A DNA stretch of 64,000 nucleotides from Candidatus Obscuribacterales bacterium (GCA_031292355.1 JARLHI010000075.1:310001-374000); one strand, 5' to 3'. Shown: positions 28,401 through 36,919, counted from the stretch's first letter. The notes: a model not told the origin generated them from the letters alone. Numbers and translations are program-made.

Positions 28401-29939
28401 TTAACTGAGTCCGTCGCGATAGTTAAAAAAGACGCCGTCGGGGTCATACTTCTTGCGCAATTCTTCGATCTTTTCCATGTTCCGCCCAGAAACTGCTTTC
28501 TTCAAATATTCCGGATGGCCAACAATGTCTGATTCGCCGATGTAATGTCCATTGAGAAGAGGTTCAATGAGGTCCATATATTTTGCATGCCAGGCGATAT
28601 TCGCGTCGTCTTCCGCCTGTGTGCGCCACATCGTCCAGGCGCCACCATACAATTTAGAACTCATAGAGAAAGCCGCATCTTTTTGCGGTTCGGGGATGTT
28701 TGGACCAGTAAATATCGCCCACATCACCACAGTCAAATCGGACGGTGCGTTTTCAGTGTGCTCGCGAGCAATCTCAAGAATTTCAGTGACGGTCGCATTC
28801 GAGAAAGTGGAATCAACCTTGTTACGCAGATTCTCTGGCCACAATGCACCGGAAGCATCGAATAATTTTTCGAAATTAGTTGGTTCGCAGACCGTTTTCT
28901 GCAGACATTTATCAATTACAGGGCATTTTTCCAGCATCGCTGCAGCCTTCTGCGCTTGACCGAAGTCATCTTCAAAGATTGAAGCAGTAACAAGGCATAC
29001 TCTGCCTTTATGGTCGGCGCATTTATCCTTCAACTCTTTGGGCGCTGGCAAAATCCACATACTTAATTCAACCGAAGGCGGCAGTTTCTTGGCTTCTTCG
29101 GATAACCAGTCGCCAACTTTGGCCATATCATTGATCGAATAGAAGTAGGTGCTCGCGGCCATCGCTTTAGGCAGCGGATGCAAACGCACGTGATAGCGTG
29201 TGGCAACAGCAAACATACCTGGTCCGGAACCGCAGGCAGCCCAGAAATACTCAGGATTCTCAGTCTTACTGGCAATTATATGTTCGCCCTTGGCATTGAC
29301 CATCTCAATTGCATCGAGGCTTTCAAAGCCATGTCCCCATACACCTTGATTCCATGACATACCACCCGACAGCATGTATCCGCTTAATTTCACTTGCGGG
29401 CAGTGACCTGTGGGGAAAGCCAAATCGTATGGTTTGAATTTCGCTTGCGCCTCGCGATTGCTGATGACAGGCTGTAATATGGCTTTGCGCTTGGGAGCGT
29501 CGATTGAAATAACCTGATTCAAGTCGGTAAGATCGATCATAATGCCTGAATCCCGCACTGAGGTTTGGCACCAGCTGTGCCCTCCACCGCGCACCGTGAC
29601 TTTCATTTTATTTTCGACAGCAAATTTGACGATGGTGCTGACGTCGGCTTCGTCTTTAACGCGGGCTACAATTTGTGGCGAACGAGTGGTCAGGAGCTTG
29701 TTCCAGAGGCCACCGTAAACTGCCTCTTTGAAGCTAGCTTCGCTTGGAGTAGTCAATGTTCCTTTGAAAACCTTCTTCAGGTCGGTTAGATCAACTACTT
29801 TCGATTGCGCAAGAGCTGCTGGCAATTGACCGTCAATCAAGCCATGCGTCACGAAGAAGGAACCTGCTGCTGCAGCGAGACCTCGGCTCAAAAACCGTCG
29901 TCTGGAAAGCTTTTCTTGACTCTTGATTATTGCCGCCAT
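28401..29939 (-). CDS. Tat-exported FAD-linked oxidase, berberine-bridge-enzyme type
   Basis: Starting at the ATG at 29939 (GAGAGG upstream) the protein has 512 residues; a TTG four codons earlier is less likely. The N-terminus has a twin-arginine signal (LSRRRFLSRG followed by a hydrophobic Ala-rich stretch). The FAD_binding_4 domain has VTVRGGGHSW with His121, and GHCPQVKLSGYMLSGGMSW with Cys180. In this family these two residues link FAD by a bicovalent bond. The C-terminus has the BBE segment DPDGVFFNYRDGLS. It should oxidise an alcohol, sugar or amine in the periplasm using oxygen; the substrate is unknown. Confidence 0.9.
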   Translation of the reverse strand: MAAIIKSQEKLSRRRFLSRGLAAAAGSFFVTHGLIDGQLPAALAQSKVVDLTDLKKVFKGTLTTPSEASFKEAVYGGLWNKLLTTRSPQIVARVKDEADVSTIVKFAVENKMKVTVRGGGHSWCQTSVRDSGIMIDLTDLNQVISIDAPKRKAILQPVISNREAQAKFKPYDLAFPTGHCPQVKLSGYMLSGGMSWNQGVWGHGFESLDAIEMVNAKGEHIIASKTENPEYFWAACGSGPGMFAVATRYHVRLHPLPKAMAASTYFYSINDMAKVGDWLSEEAKKLPPSVELSMWILPAPKELKDKCADHKGRVCLVTASIFEDDFGQAQKAAAMLEKCPVIDKCLQKTVCEPTNFEKLFDASGALWPENLRNKVDSTFSNATVTEILEIAREHTENAPSDLTVVMWAIFTGPNIPEPQKDAAFSMSSKLYGGAWTMWRTQAEDDANIAWHAKYMDLIEPLLNGHYIGESDIVGHPEYLKKAVSGRNMEKIEELRKKYDPDGVFFNYRDGLS

Positions 29940-30013
29940 TCTTCCTCTCAAGATTCTTGCTTGTACTGGTGTGCAAGTTTAGCGCATTACGAGGCTAAGT
30001 ATGCGTCAAAATA

Positions 30014-30034
30014 CCGCCATCCATATATTGGCGG
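30014..30034 (-). terminator. weak terminator after the cupin gene
   Basis: Arms of CCGCCA and TGGCGG enclose a nine-base loop and, on the minus strand, are followed by TATTTTG. It lies 40 bases after the cupin stop. The T-run is short. Confidence 0.4.
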
Positions 30035-30074
30035 GCTAAAAATAAAGCGGACTCGACAATGTCGAAAACAGGGC

Positions 30075-30545
30075 TTATTCTGCCCAGACGACACTCTTTT
30101 CGCTTTTGATGCCATCTTCAATTGTGTCTGCAGTCAGGGAGTTCTCTTTGGCCTGAATGACAACGTAATAGAGATCTTGATCGGAATTATTTCGCCAGGT
30201 GCGCACGCCTTCGGTCTTAATTCTCACGACGGTACCTTCTTCAACGTCGAATATTTGATCGTCAACCTGCATCTGCCCTTTGCCACCAGTGAAGATATAG
30301 ACCTCTTCGTTCAGCTTATGCGCGTGATAAAACGGAACAGTCCGACCGGCCGGAAGTTTATTCAAAGAGATTTGTACGCTCGTTGAATCAATCGCTTCAC
30401 GCAAAAAGACTTTGCCATGAACCGTGCGATTGATACTTTGCATGTGTAATTCGTACTGGTCAAGAGTAGAAAATTTGCCAACATGGACAGCGGTGAAATT
30501 CTTACCGGTATCCTTTTTTAGATTCAATTCTTGATTTACCGTCAT
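30075..30545 (-). CDS. cupin-domain protein
   Basis: The 156-residue single-domain cupin has motif 1 PFYHAHKLNEEVYIFTGGKG at about 91-110, with His93, His95, and Glu99/Glu100 as metal ligand candidates, and motif 2 in the DVEEGTVVRI to WRNNSDQDLYYVV region. Cupins of this size bind a divalent metal or a small carbohydrate-like ligand. AGGAG five bases before the ATG gives a firm start. It is divergent from the HAD phosphatase gene. Confidence 0.88.
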   Translation of the reverse strand: MTVNQELNLKKDTGKNFTAVHVGKFSTLDQYELHMQSINRTVHGKVFLREAIDSTSVQISLNKLPAGRTVPFYHAHKLNEEVYIFTGGKGQMQVDDQIFDVEEGTVVRIKTEGVRTWRNNSDQDLYYVVIQAKENSLTADTIEDGIKSEKSVVWAE

Positions 30546-30654
30546 GACTACTCCTTGGATATTGCATACTTGCTTTAGTTATAATTGACTACCCTCTGCC
30601 AAAAGATGGCTGTGGAAGGATGACTACTTATTCAGTGTCGAGGAGTTCGCAAAT

Positions 30655-31347
30655 ATGCAAAAGCAATCAGCTCATCGCTATTCAACGATTCTCTTTGACT
30701 TTGATGGCACATTATCACCGTCATTGCCGCACTGGTTATCGGCATATAAATTTGCACTTGCGCAATTCGGACATGACCTCACAGACCAGGAAGTTATAGC
30801 CAATTGTTTCTATCGATCCTGGGCTGATGTTACCAGAGATTTTAAAATTTCTTCAGTCGAACAATTTGAACGCCACATCGAAACTGGCTTGCAGGATGCT
30901 TTTGTGCACGCTCACTTATTTGATGGAGTCGTTGAAGTATTGCAACATTGCCGCGATCAGGGTATCCGTTTGGGTATCGTCACATCCGCAGCTCGTAGTA
31001 TCGTCGGCGGTGTCCTTGAGCGAACAGATATCCTGAAATATTTCAGCACTGTTGTCACCGCCGACGACATCATAAACTTCAAACCACATCCTGAGCCCCT
31101 CCTTCTTGCTCTTAAGCAATTGGGTAGCACTGTTGAAGAAAGTCTGATGGTAGGAGACTCGCACGCCGATATGCTAGCCGCTAAGGCAGCAGGCATGGAC
31201 ATGGCTTTATTCTTTCCAGAAGAACACAAAGTCTATTATGAGATTGAAGAATTGAAAGCAATCGGTCCGCATCACATTTTCAGCAACTATGAAGAAATTG
31301 CGCTCAGTTTAAAGGACTGGAAAAAATTGGTTGATGAATTGGCATAA
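30655..31347 (+). CDS. HAD-superfamily phosphatase (phosphoglycolate-phosphatase-like)
   Basis: The 230-residue protein has all four HAD motifs: LFDFDGTLS with Asp15 and Asp17, VTSA (motif II), the lysine in FKPHPEPLL (motif III) and MVGDSHADMLAAKAAG (motif IV). The helical cap between motifs I and II is of the C1 type seen in Gph and beta-phosphoglucomutase. The likely role is hydrolysis of a small phosphomonoester. Its TAA stop shares one base with the ATG of the next gene, so they are coupled. A copy of its last 26 codons survives at 32104. Confidence 0.9.
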   Translation: MQKQSAHRYSTILFDFDGTLSPSLPHWLSAYKFALAQFGHDLTDQEVIANCFYRSWADVTRDFKISSVEQFERHIETGLQDAFVHAHLFDGVVEVLQHCRDQGIRLGIVTSAARSIVGGVLERTDILKYFSTVVTADDIINFKPHPEPLLLALKQLGSTVEESLMVGDSHADMLAAKAAGMDMALFFPEEHKVYYEIEELKAIGPHHIFSNYEEIALSLKDWKKLVDELA

Positions 31348-32102
31348 TGATACCGAAAAACGACGCTGAAATGGATGCAGAAGCTATCATCGCAAATGTC
31401 CTGTCGACTTACACAGGCTTCAATTCGTACAACGATACAGGTACTTGCCTGATCAGTAATTGCGAAGCGCCGTTGAGATTTCAGACGCACTTCACACGTC
31501 CGGATGGATTTCGCTTCGACTCGCAAGATTTTTGCGGGCACTGCGACGACGATGCGCTCCCGAGAGAAAAGTCAATCTGGACCGACGGATATCACTACAG
31601 CGAGAAAAACTCAAAAGGAATTCGACAGTTTGAAAGTCTTGACCATATGCTCGCAATTACAGCAAGCAAATCAACCCACACAGCAGAGCGAATTCTAAGA
31701 ACGCTGACTCCAAATACTTTTAAACCAGGTACGTCATGGCACGACTTAAACAGTGCAAAATTGCTCTCCGATGAGAAGCTGGGCGACACGGAATGTTTTC
31801 ACTTAATTGGTACATTCAGGAAAGTCGAAGATACGGAAGTCTTCATCGAAAAAGGCACCAATCTCGTCCGCCGCATCATCAGCAAGGTAATACTTACTGA
31901 CGAAGATTGTCGGCAAATGCAAACTACGATTGATAGCAAACGCAAAGTTTGGAAAAAAGGCGGCCGTAACTCAAAACAAATCGCGCGAGATCTACAGCTT
32001 CTCACACTAGCCTTTGTACCAGGCATGGATATTTATACATACGACTTCAACGACATTTTGATAAACGGCAGTATTGACGCCAGGCAATACGAAAAACCTT
32101 AA
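31347..32102 (+). CDS. LolA/DUF2092-like protein, paralogue 1
   Basis: The 251-residue protein begins with helix-forming DAEAIIANVLSTYTGFNSYNDTG and continues with beta-strands FQTHFTRPDGFRFDSQDF and SIWTDGYHY. This order is typical of the outer membrane lipoprotein carrier (LolA) fold used by DUF2092-like proteins. No signal peptide is visible. A second ATG at 31371 would remove eight residues. It overlaps the HAD stop by one base and has a clear paralogue at 32758 (shared SYNDTG, TECFHLIGT, TDEDCRQM, FVPG blocks). The function is unknown. Confidence 0.78.
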   Translation: MIPKNDAEMDAEAIIANVLSTYTGFNSYNDTGTCLISNCEAPLRFQTHFTRPDGFRFDSQDFCGHCDDDALPREKSIWTDGYHYSEKNSKGIRQFESLDHMLAITASKSTHTAERILRTLTPNTFKPGTSWHDLNSAKLLSDEKLGDTECFHLIGTFRKVEDTEVFIEKGTNLVRRIISKVILTDEDCRQMQTTIDSKRKVWKKGGRNSKQIARDLQLLTLAFVPGMDIYTYDFNDILINGSIDARQYEKP

Positions 32103-32103
32103 A

Positions 32104-32181
32104 TACGTTTGGAGCAATTACGAAGAAGTTGCGTTAAGCTTGAAACAATGGACGAAACTCGCAGATCAATTGCCTCGCTGG
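32104..32181 (+). pseudogene. remnant of a duplicated HAD phosphatase C-terminus
   Basis: In one frame this stretch reads YVWSNYEEVALSLKQWTKLA and on to DQLPRW, matching the last residues of the HAD gene (HHIFSNYEEIALSLKDWKKL to VDELA) residue for residue with conservative changes. It begins right after the stop of LolA-like paralogue 1 and has no start or catalytic motifs. It is the scar of a duplicated HAD gene that was mostly deleted. Confidence 0.85.
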
Positions 32182-32237
32182 GGGCGCGGGGACAGAAGAC
32201 CGGGGCATATCCTCAGATATCGTTTAACCTTCATTGT

Positions 32238-32251
32238 ACCGAACGTTCGGT
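32238..32251. promoter_or_regulatory. 14-base perfect palindrome, TetR-type operator candidate
   Basis: The palindrome ACCGAACGTTCGGT has the ACCGAnCG symmetry often seen in TetR-family operators. It lies 91 bases before the SnoaL-like gene. No TetR gene is in the window, so any regulator would act from elsewhere. Confidence 0.45.
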
Positions 32252-32342
32252 CCTAGATTAAGTCGAAAATCGGGTTGCTCAACTAGCGCTGTAAGACTAC
32301 TGGGAAATTTTCGAAAATACACACGTCAACTCTGGAGGTTTT

Positions 32343-32738
32343 ATGCCCGACTCACAAACATTGATCAAACAAGCTTATGCTGCTTTTAATAGTCGAGATA
32401 TCGACAGCGCTCTGGCACTAATGACTGAGGGCGTTAGCTGGCCAAAGGCATCAGAGGGTGGTCGCGCAGTTGGCAAAAAAGAAATTCGCGCTTACTGGAC
32501 TCGTCAGTGGCAGGAGTTCAATCCTCACGTGGAGCCAGTTAAAATTGGCGAACAACACGACGGCACCTTCAACGTCAATGTTCATCAACTCGTGAAAAGT
32601 CTTGATGGAGACGTGCTCTTTGATGGCGCGGTAAATCACGTTTACACCATTGCAAATGGTCTCATTGAACGCATGGACATCAAGGAAGATCAAACGAATT
32701 CTGATTCAAGCCCATCAGCAGCATTTGCAATGCACTAG
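32343..32738 (+). CDS. SnoaL-like (NTF2-fold) protein
   Basis: The 131-residue protein has the family pattern LIKQAYAAFNSRDIDSALALM at its start, VGKKEIRAYWTRQW in the middle and a strand HVYTIANGLIERMDI near the end. This is the cone-shaped NTF2/SnoaL fold used by small-molecule isomerases, cyclases and binding proteins. CTGGAGG six bases before the ATG fixes the start. It has been inserted, relative to the duplicated neighbours, between the HAD remnant and LolA-like paralogue 2. Confidence 0.85.
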   Translation: MPDSQTLIKQAYAAFNSRDIDSALALMTEGVSWPKASEGGRAVGKKEIRAYWTRQWQEFNPHVEPVKIGEQHDGTFNVNVHQLVKSLDGDVLFDGAVNHVYTIANGLIERMDIKEDQTNSDSSPSAAFAMH

Positions 32739-32757
32739 TCTTCTACGGGAAACAAAA

Positions 32758-33486
32758 TTGAACGAGCAAGAGATCATAAGTAAAGTTCGCGAAGTTTATG
32801 GGCATTTAGACTCATACAACGACACAGGCAGCGTCGAATCACCTGATAATCATGTGCTGGAATCAGAATTTACGACATATTTTAAAAGGCCTAATAAATT
32901 CCACTTTCACTGGTCTTATCTTGATCCATCGGCCCGATCAAAAGAATGCGCAGTTTGGACAGACGGAACTACATTTAACGAGAGCTACTTCGGAAAATCA
33001 AGACAAGCAGCAGGTTTTTCACAAATGATGTGGGGTGCAACTGGTGTGTCCGCCAACGCCGTCAATACCATTTCGAATATTCTCTTTTCAGAACCTCACG
33101 AAATGCGCAACGAATGGCACAACATCACAGGTGTCCATTTTTTGCCTGTGACTGTTGTAAACGATGTGGAATGTTTTCACTTAGTCGGAACGAACAAACA
33201 CATTGATGACATAGCAATCTGGGTCGACAAGAGTGAATTTCTTATCCGAAGGCTTGAACACAGAACTGTCATGACTGATGAGGACTGTAGCCGAATGATT
33301 GATGAAGTAGAAACTGAGCTACTTCGCAATGAAATGAAAAATTCAGGAATTAGCTCAGAAGCAATTGAAAGTACACTAACTGATTTGGCAAGCAGCTTTG
33401 TACCGTGCTCTTACAGTCACATTTACAATTACAAAACGGTCAACGTCAATCAACCGATTGCAGATTCTCTGTTTACCGCCCCATAA
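32758..33486 (+). CDS. LolA/DUF2092-like protein, paralogue 2
   Basis: The TTG at 32758 aligns with the ATG at 31371 in paralogue 1 and gives 242 residues; the frame extends upstream to an ATG inside the SnoaL gene, which I reject. It shares LDSYNDTG, FTTYFKRPNKFHFHW, AVWTDG, VECFHLVGT, TDEDCSRM and the FVP block with paralogue 1. It therefore descends from the same duplication that left the HAD remnant. No signal peptide or catalytic motif is seen. Confidence 0.78.
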   Translation: MNEQEIISKVREVYGHLDSYNDTGSVESPDNHVLESEFTTYFKRPNKFHFHWSYLDPSARSKECAVWTDGTTFNESYFGKSRQAAGFSQMMWGATGVSANAVNTISNILFSEPHEMRNEWHNITGVHFLPVTVVNDVECFHLVGTNKHIDDIAIWVDKSEFLIRRLEHRTVMTDEDCSRMIDEVETELLRNEMKNSGISSEAIESTLTDLASSFVPCSYSHIYNYKTVNVNQPIADSLFTAP

Positions 33487-33492
33487 GAGAAA

Positions 33493-33521
33493 TGCCCTCC
33501 GGAAATAAATTCCGAAAGGCA
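33493..33521. terminator. likely bidirectional terminator between convergent genes
   Basis: Twelve-base arms (33493-33504 and 33510-33521) pair at ten positions around a five-base loop ATAAA, seven bases after the LolA-like stop. AATTT follows on the plus strand. The minus-strand peptidase gene ends at 33554, so the hairpin can serve both. Confidence 0.5.
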
Positions 33522-33553
33522 TCAATTTAAGAACGCAAATTAAGGAACGCAAT

Positions 33554-35677
33554 TTACCAGAGGTGGCAGCGGTCAGCAGCCGGCAACATGATTGAAGCGT
33601 CGTCCTTCAAGCCGAAGGCTTTCTGGAACGCTTCCATGTTTGCAACGGTACCGTTGACGCGGAATTTTGCAGTTGGATGCGGATTAGTGTTAGCCATCAA
33701 ACGTTCTTTTTCCGGACGATAATTTGTCGCCCAGACCTGAGCGAATGCCAGGAAGAAACGCTGATCTGGTGTCAGACCATGTTCGTCTTTGACTTGAGGT
33801 TTACCATCAAGTGATTTTTGCAAGGCCTTATAAGCAATGGTCAAACCACCGAGATCGGCCGCCGCTTCGCCAGATACTAGTTTGCCGCGCAGATGCGTAT
33901 CACCGGCAACAACATAGCCGTCGTACTGTTTGACGATGCGTGCCACTCTCTCATCAAAGTGCTTTTGATCGTCAGGTGACCACCAGTTTTTCAAATTACC
34001 AGAGCCGTCGAATTTGCTGCCTTCGTCATCAAAGCCATGTGTCATTTCGTGCCCGATGACCATACCGATGCCACCAAGGTTAGCGGCGTCGTCAGCCTTC
34101 GCATCAAAAAATGGTGGCTGCAAAATACCAGCAGGAAACACAATTTCGTTCATCTCGGCCGAATAATAGGCATTGACTGCTTGAGCATTCATGAACCATT
34201 CGTTGCGATCAACTGGTTGACCAATTTTCGCGAGTTGGCGATTGAATTCGAACTGCTCTGCTTTGAAAATATTACCTACATAAGAATCACGATTCATCTG
34301 TAGCTTGGAATAATCACGCCATTTATCGGGATAACCAATTTTGGCTTTAAACATATCGAGTTTAGCGATGGCATTCTTGCGTGTTTCAGGGTCCATCCAC
34401 TCCAAACGGCTCATTTCGTCTTTCAAAACAGCGCGAACTTTTTGCACCACATCCAGTGCGCGAGCCTTTGCGTCTGCAGAGAACGTTTCTTTCACAAACA
34501 ACTGACCAACAGCTTCGCCCAGTCCACCGTTAGTAGCTGCAATCACACGCTTCCAGCGAGGCAAATTGACTTTCTTACCGTTGAGTATTTTGCCTTCGAA
34601 ATCAAAATCTTCATCGACAAATTTATCACTCAAATAAGGAGCAGTGGAGTGAATGAGATGCCAGGTCAAATATTCTTTCCAGTCATCGAGAGAGGTCTCG
34701 GTCAACTGCTTATCTAACTCTTTCATGAACTCTGGTTGGCCGACGTTGATATCGAAATTGCCTGGATAATCGACATCAGTCAAATATTTGGGCCAAGGGA
34801 AATTAGGCGTCAAATCTTTGACTTCAGCATGCGTCATTTTGTGATAGTTCTTTTCAGGAACTCGCAAATCGACATTCTTATAGGAAGCCGATGCGAGCTT
34901 GGTTTCCAGTGCCATCACTTTTGCAGCATTGGCCGCTGCAGCTTTATCATCTTGTCCAAGCAATCCAAACATGCGCGTCATGTGGGTTACATACTGTTCG
35001 CGAATCTTTTTGGAATTATCGTCTTGAGTCAAGTAATAGTCACGATCTGGCAATCCCAGACCACCTTGCATGGCTTGACCGATAACAGCTGTGCTATCTT
35101 TGAAATCTTGACCAGAGCCAAAAGCAAAGGCGACGTTGACACCACGTTGATGCAAGCGCGCGATTTCGTGCTGCAAATCATCAACCGATTTGATTGAATT
35201 GATTTTGCTCATTTCTTCTTCAAGCGGTTTGATACCATCAGCTTCGATTTTCGCAGTATCCATACCGGTGTAATAGAAGTCACCGATTTTTTGTTCGTTG
35301 CTACCGGCAACAGCCGCTTTGTTATTGGATGCTTGCTCTAAAATCTTGTGCACAGTGGCCAGATTTTTTTCGTCAACTATATTGAAGGAACCCCAGCTGC
35401 TGTAATCGCCAGGAATTGGCGTATTTTTTAGCCAGGTGCCGTTTGCATACTCAAAGAAGTCCTGCCCTGGCGATACTGTCTTATCCATATTGGCAACATT
35501 AGGAATGGCGGTCTGGGTTGCATCCTTAGAGACAGACTGAACCATGGACAGTTTGGTCTTTGCTCCCGGTTCATTGATTTGATTGTCAAAAGCTAAAGCG
35601 GGCAGGCAGCTGCCTGGAATAACGCTCAGCAGGCTCAAAACGGCGGTCCGAGCGAGTAAAGTTTTGGTCAGCAACAT
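33554..35677 (-). CDS. M13-family zinc metallopeptidase (neprilysin/PepO-like)
   Basis: From the ATG at 35677 (AAGGTGAT upstream) the protein has 707 residues; the frame continues further upstream, but the signal peptide (TLLARTAVLSLLSVIPGSCLPALAF) begins here. The zinc site is HEMTH at 543-547 with the third ligand Glu604 in GEAAADLGG, and NAYYSAEMNEIVFPAGILQPPFF is the substrate-binding NAYY region of this family. It ends in CHLW, equivalent to the CxxW end of neprilysins. It should be a secreted or periplasmic oligopeptidase. It is divergent from the SRPBCC-ArsR operon. Confidence 0.94.
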   Translation of the reverse strand: MLLTKTLLARTAVLSLLSVIPGSCLPALAFDNQINEPGAKTKLSMVQSVSKDATQTAIPNVANMDKTVSPGQDFFEYANGTWLKNTPIPGDYSSWGSFNIVDEKNLATVHKILEQASNNKAAVAGSNEQKIGDFYYTGMDTAKIEADGIKPLEEEMSKINSIKSVDDLQHEIARLHQRGVNVAFAFGSGQDFKDSTAVIGQAMQGGLGLPDRDYYLTQDDNSKKIREQYVTHMTRMFGLLGQDDKAAAANAAKVMALETKLASASYKNVDLRVPEKNYHKMTHAEVKDLTPNFPWPKYLTDVDYPGNFDINVGQPEFMKELDKQLTETSLDDWKEYLTWHLIHSTAPYLSDKFVDEDFDFEGKILNGKKVNLPRWKRVIAATNGGLGEAVGQLFVKETFSADAKARALDVVQKVRAVLKDEMSRLEWMDPETRKNAIAKLDMFKAKIGYPDKWRDYSKLQMNRDSYVGNIFKAEQFEFNRQLAKIGQPVDRNEWFMNAQAVNAYYSAEMNEIVFPAGILQPPFFDAKADDAANLGGIGMVIGHEMTHGFDDEGSKFDGSGNLKNWWSPDDQKHFDERVARIVKQYDGYVVAGDTHLRGKLVSGEAAADLGGLTIAYKALQKSLDGKPQVKDEHGLTPDQRFFLAFAQVWATNYRPEKERLMANTNPHPTAKFRVNGTVANMEAFQKAFGLKDDASIMLPAADRCHLW

Positions 35678-35765
35678 ATCACCTTCTCCGACGGAAAAAA
35701 CCAGTTTAACAACTTCAACATCAACACCTACCTTATCTAAAGCTATTCGTAATCCTGACAACACC

Positions 35766-35816
35766 TTGCGCCAAATATCAGGCTCGTGATAATATGCAAC
35801 CACGAGGTTGCATATT
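35766..35816 (+). promoter_or_regulatory. promoter with 11-base palindromic operator of the SRPBCC-ArsR operon
   Basis: A -35-like TTGCGC (35766-35771) and a GATAAT -10 (35788-35793) are 16 bases apart. A perfect inverted repeat with left arm AATATGCAACC (35791-35801), a four-base centre and the right arm at 35806-35816 overlaps the -10 end and the expected transcription start. The arrangement is what an autorepressing ArsR protein would need. Confidence 0.75.
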
Positions 35817-35817
35817 T

Positions 35818-36300
35818 ATGAAAAACAATGAAACTGAAAAACTAAATACTATTGAAAAGAAAATTGAATTAGCGGCACCAATATCACGAGTATGGCAGGC
35901 TATCACCGACTCGAAACAATTTGGTCAGTGGTTTCGTGTCAAATTCGACGAACCCTTTGCGGTCAATCAACCGATCCGGGGAGTGCTTACCTATCCAGGC
36001 TATGAGGATAGGATGATGGAAATCGTTGTGAAAAAGATCGAGCCCGAAAATTTGTTTGCCTACACGTGGCATCCTTACGCTATTGATACGAGCGTTGATT
36101 ATTCAAACGAAACACCAACACTGGTTGAATTTCACCTGCAAGCGCAAAATGGTGGCACACTTTTGACTGTGATTGAGTCGGGCTTCGAAAATGTGCCAGC
36201 TGCGCGACGAGATGAAGCATTCCGCATGAACACTAATGGCTGGACACATCAAGTCAAGAATATCGAGCAATATCTTGCGCTTGCAGCAAAGACAAACTGA
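35818..36300 (+). CDS. SRPBCC (AHSA1/START-like) domain protein
   Basis: From the ATG at 35818 it has 160 residues; an in-frame ATG at 35794 would put the operator inside the coding sequence and is rejected. The AHSA1 pattern is clear: IEKKIELAAPISRVWQAITDSKQFGQWF at the start and TPTLVEFHLQAQNGGTLLTVIESGF to a final amphipathic helix. These proteins bind hydrophobic ligands and are commonly encoded with an ArsR regulator, as here, where only one base separates the two genes. Confidence 0.88.
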   Translation: MKNNETEKLNTIEKKIELAAPISRVWQAITDSKQFGQWFRVKFDEPFAVNQPIRGVLTYPGYEDRMMEIVVKKIEPENLFAYTWHPYAIDTSVDYSNETPTLVEFHLQAQNGGTLLTVIESGFENVPAARRDEAFRMNTNGWTHQVKNIEQYLALAAKTN

Positions 36301-36301
36301 G

Positions 36302-36634
36302 ATGAGCAAATCGAATTTAAAAAGTCTTGGCGAGCGTGCGCATCGTTTTGCGGCCCTTGGCGATGAAACTCGTTTATCTTTAGTAGAAGAGCTTTCTCGA
36401 ACCAAGCGGCAAAACATCACTGAGTTGACGAAGCTGACATTGCTGACACGACAAGCGACCACAAAACATTTGCGCGTACTAGAAAAAGCGAAAATAGTGC
36501 GCAGTGTACGCGATGGACGCGAGAACCTGTTTGAACTGGAAGCCAAAACCTGCATCGACTTGCAAGACTATTTAAATAGGATAAGCACACAATGGGACGA
36601 TGCCCTCGCTCGCCTGAAAGACTTTGTCGAATAA
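36302..36634 (+). CDS. ArsR-family transcriptional regulator
   Basis: The 110-residue winged-helix protein has RAHRFAALGDETRLSLVEELS and the recognition helix region LLTRQATTKHLRVLEKAKIV followed by the wing VRDGRENLFEL. I see no cysteine cluster that would mark a metal sensor, fitting the SdpR-like subgroup that travels with SRPBCC genes. The ATG is one base after the SRPBCC stop, so the pair is an operon, presumably repressed at the palindrome 35791-35816. Confidence 0.92.
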   Translation: MSKSNLKSLGERAHRFAALGDETRLSLVEELSRTKRQNITELTKLTLLTRQATTKHLRVLEKAKIVRSVRDGRENLFELEAKTCIDLQDYLNRISTQWDDALARLKDFVE

Positions 36635-36723
36635 ACCGACGAAACGCGATGGCACCACCAGCAGTGCTCATCCTAAAGTTTGTGAAGGAAGTTTTGATTT
36701 GCTTAACAATTCGCGGCAAACAA

Positions 36724-36751
36724 TTGACTTCCAAATCTAACCCGCCATAAT
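36724..36751 (+). promoter_or_regulatory. promoter of the methionine gene leader
   Basis: TTGACT (36724-36729) and CATAAT (36746-36751) are separated by 16 bases, each close to the sigma-70 consensus. The expected start is at about 36758, essentially on the ATG at 36759, so the leader peptide would be made from a leaderless message. Confidence 0.7.
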
Positions 36752-36758
36752 GGACAAC

Positions 36759-36845
36759 ATGAACAACCCCGCCACCACCATGAGCATGAACATGCGAAGC
36801 CTACTCGAGAGAGAGGTCCAGTTTATGCACGGGTATCGCAGCTAG
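36759..36845 (+). CDS. Met-rich leader peptide of the methionine locus
   Basis: This 28-codon frame lies between a good promoter and a strong terminator ahead of the MetB-type gene. Met occupies positions 1, 8, 10, 12 and 23, with the cluster MSMNM just before codons for RSLLERE that include the repeat GAGAGAGAGG. An in-frame ATG at 36750 would lie inside the -10 box. No ribosome site is present, consistent with leaderless translation. A ribosome stalling on the Met codons would be well placed to affect folding of the downstream RNA. The peptide itself probably has no function. No homologue could be checked. Confidence 0.6.
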   Translation: MNNPATTMSMNMRSLLEREVQFMHGYRS

Positions 36846-36871
36846 GCGGTAACAACAAAGACAGTGCATTT

Positions 36872-36907
36872 ACTCCCCCTCTCAGACGAGAGGGGGAGTT
36901 TTTTTTT
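36872..36907 (+). terminator. strong intrinsic terminator (attenuator) directly before the metB-type ribosome site
   Basis: A perfect 12-base stem (36872-36883 with 36888-36899) has the four-base loop AGAC and runs into nine T ending at 36907. AGGAG (36908-36912) follows immediately, and the gene starts at 36920. A terminator in this position can only make sense as a conditional one. GAGAGG in the leader frame (36811-36816) can pair with CCTCTC (36878-36883) of the 5' arm; a six-base competitor is modest. Confidence 0.88.
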
Positions 36908-36919
36908 AGGAGAATAATC

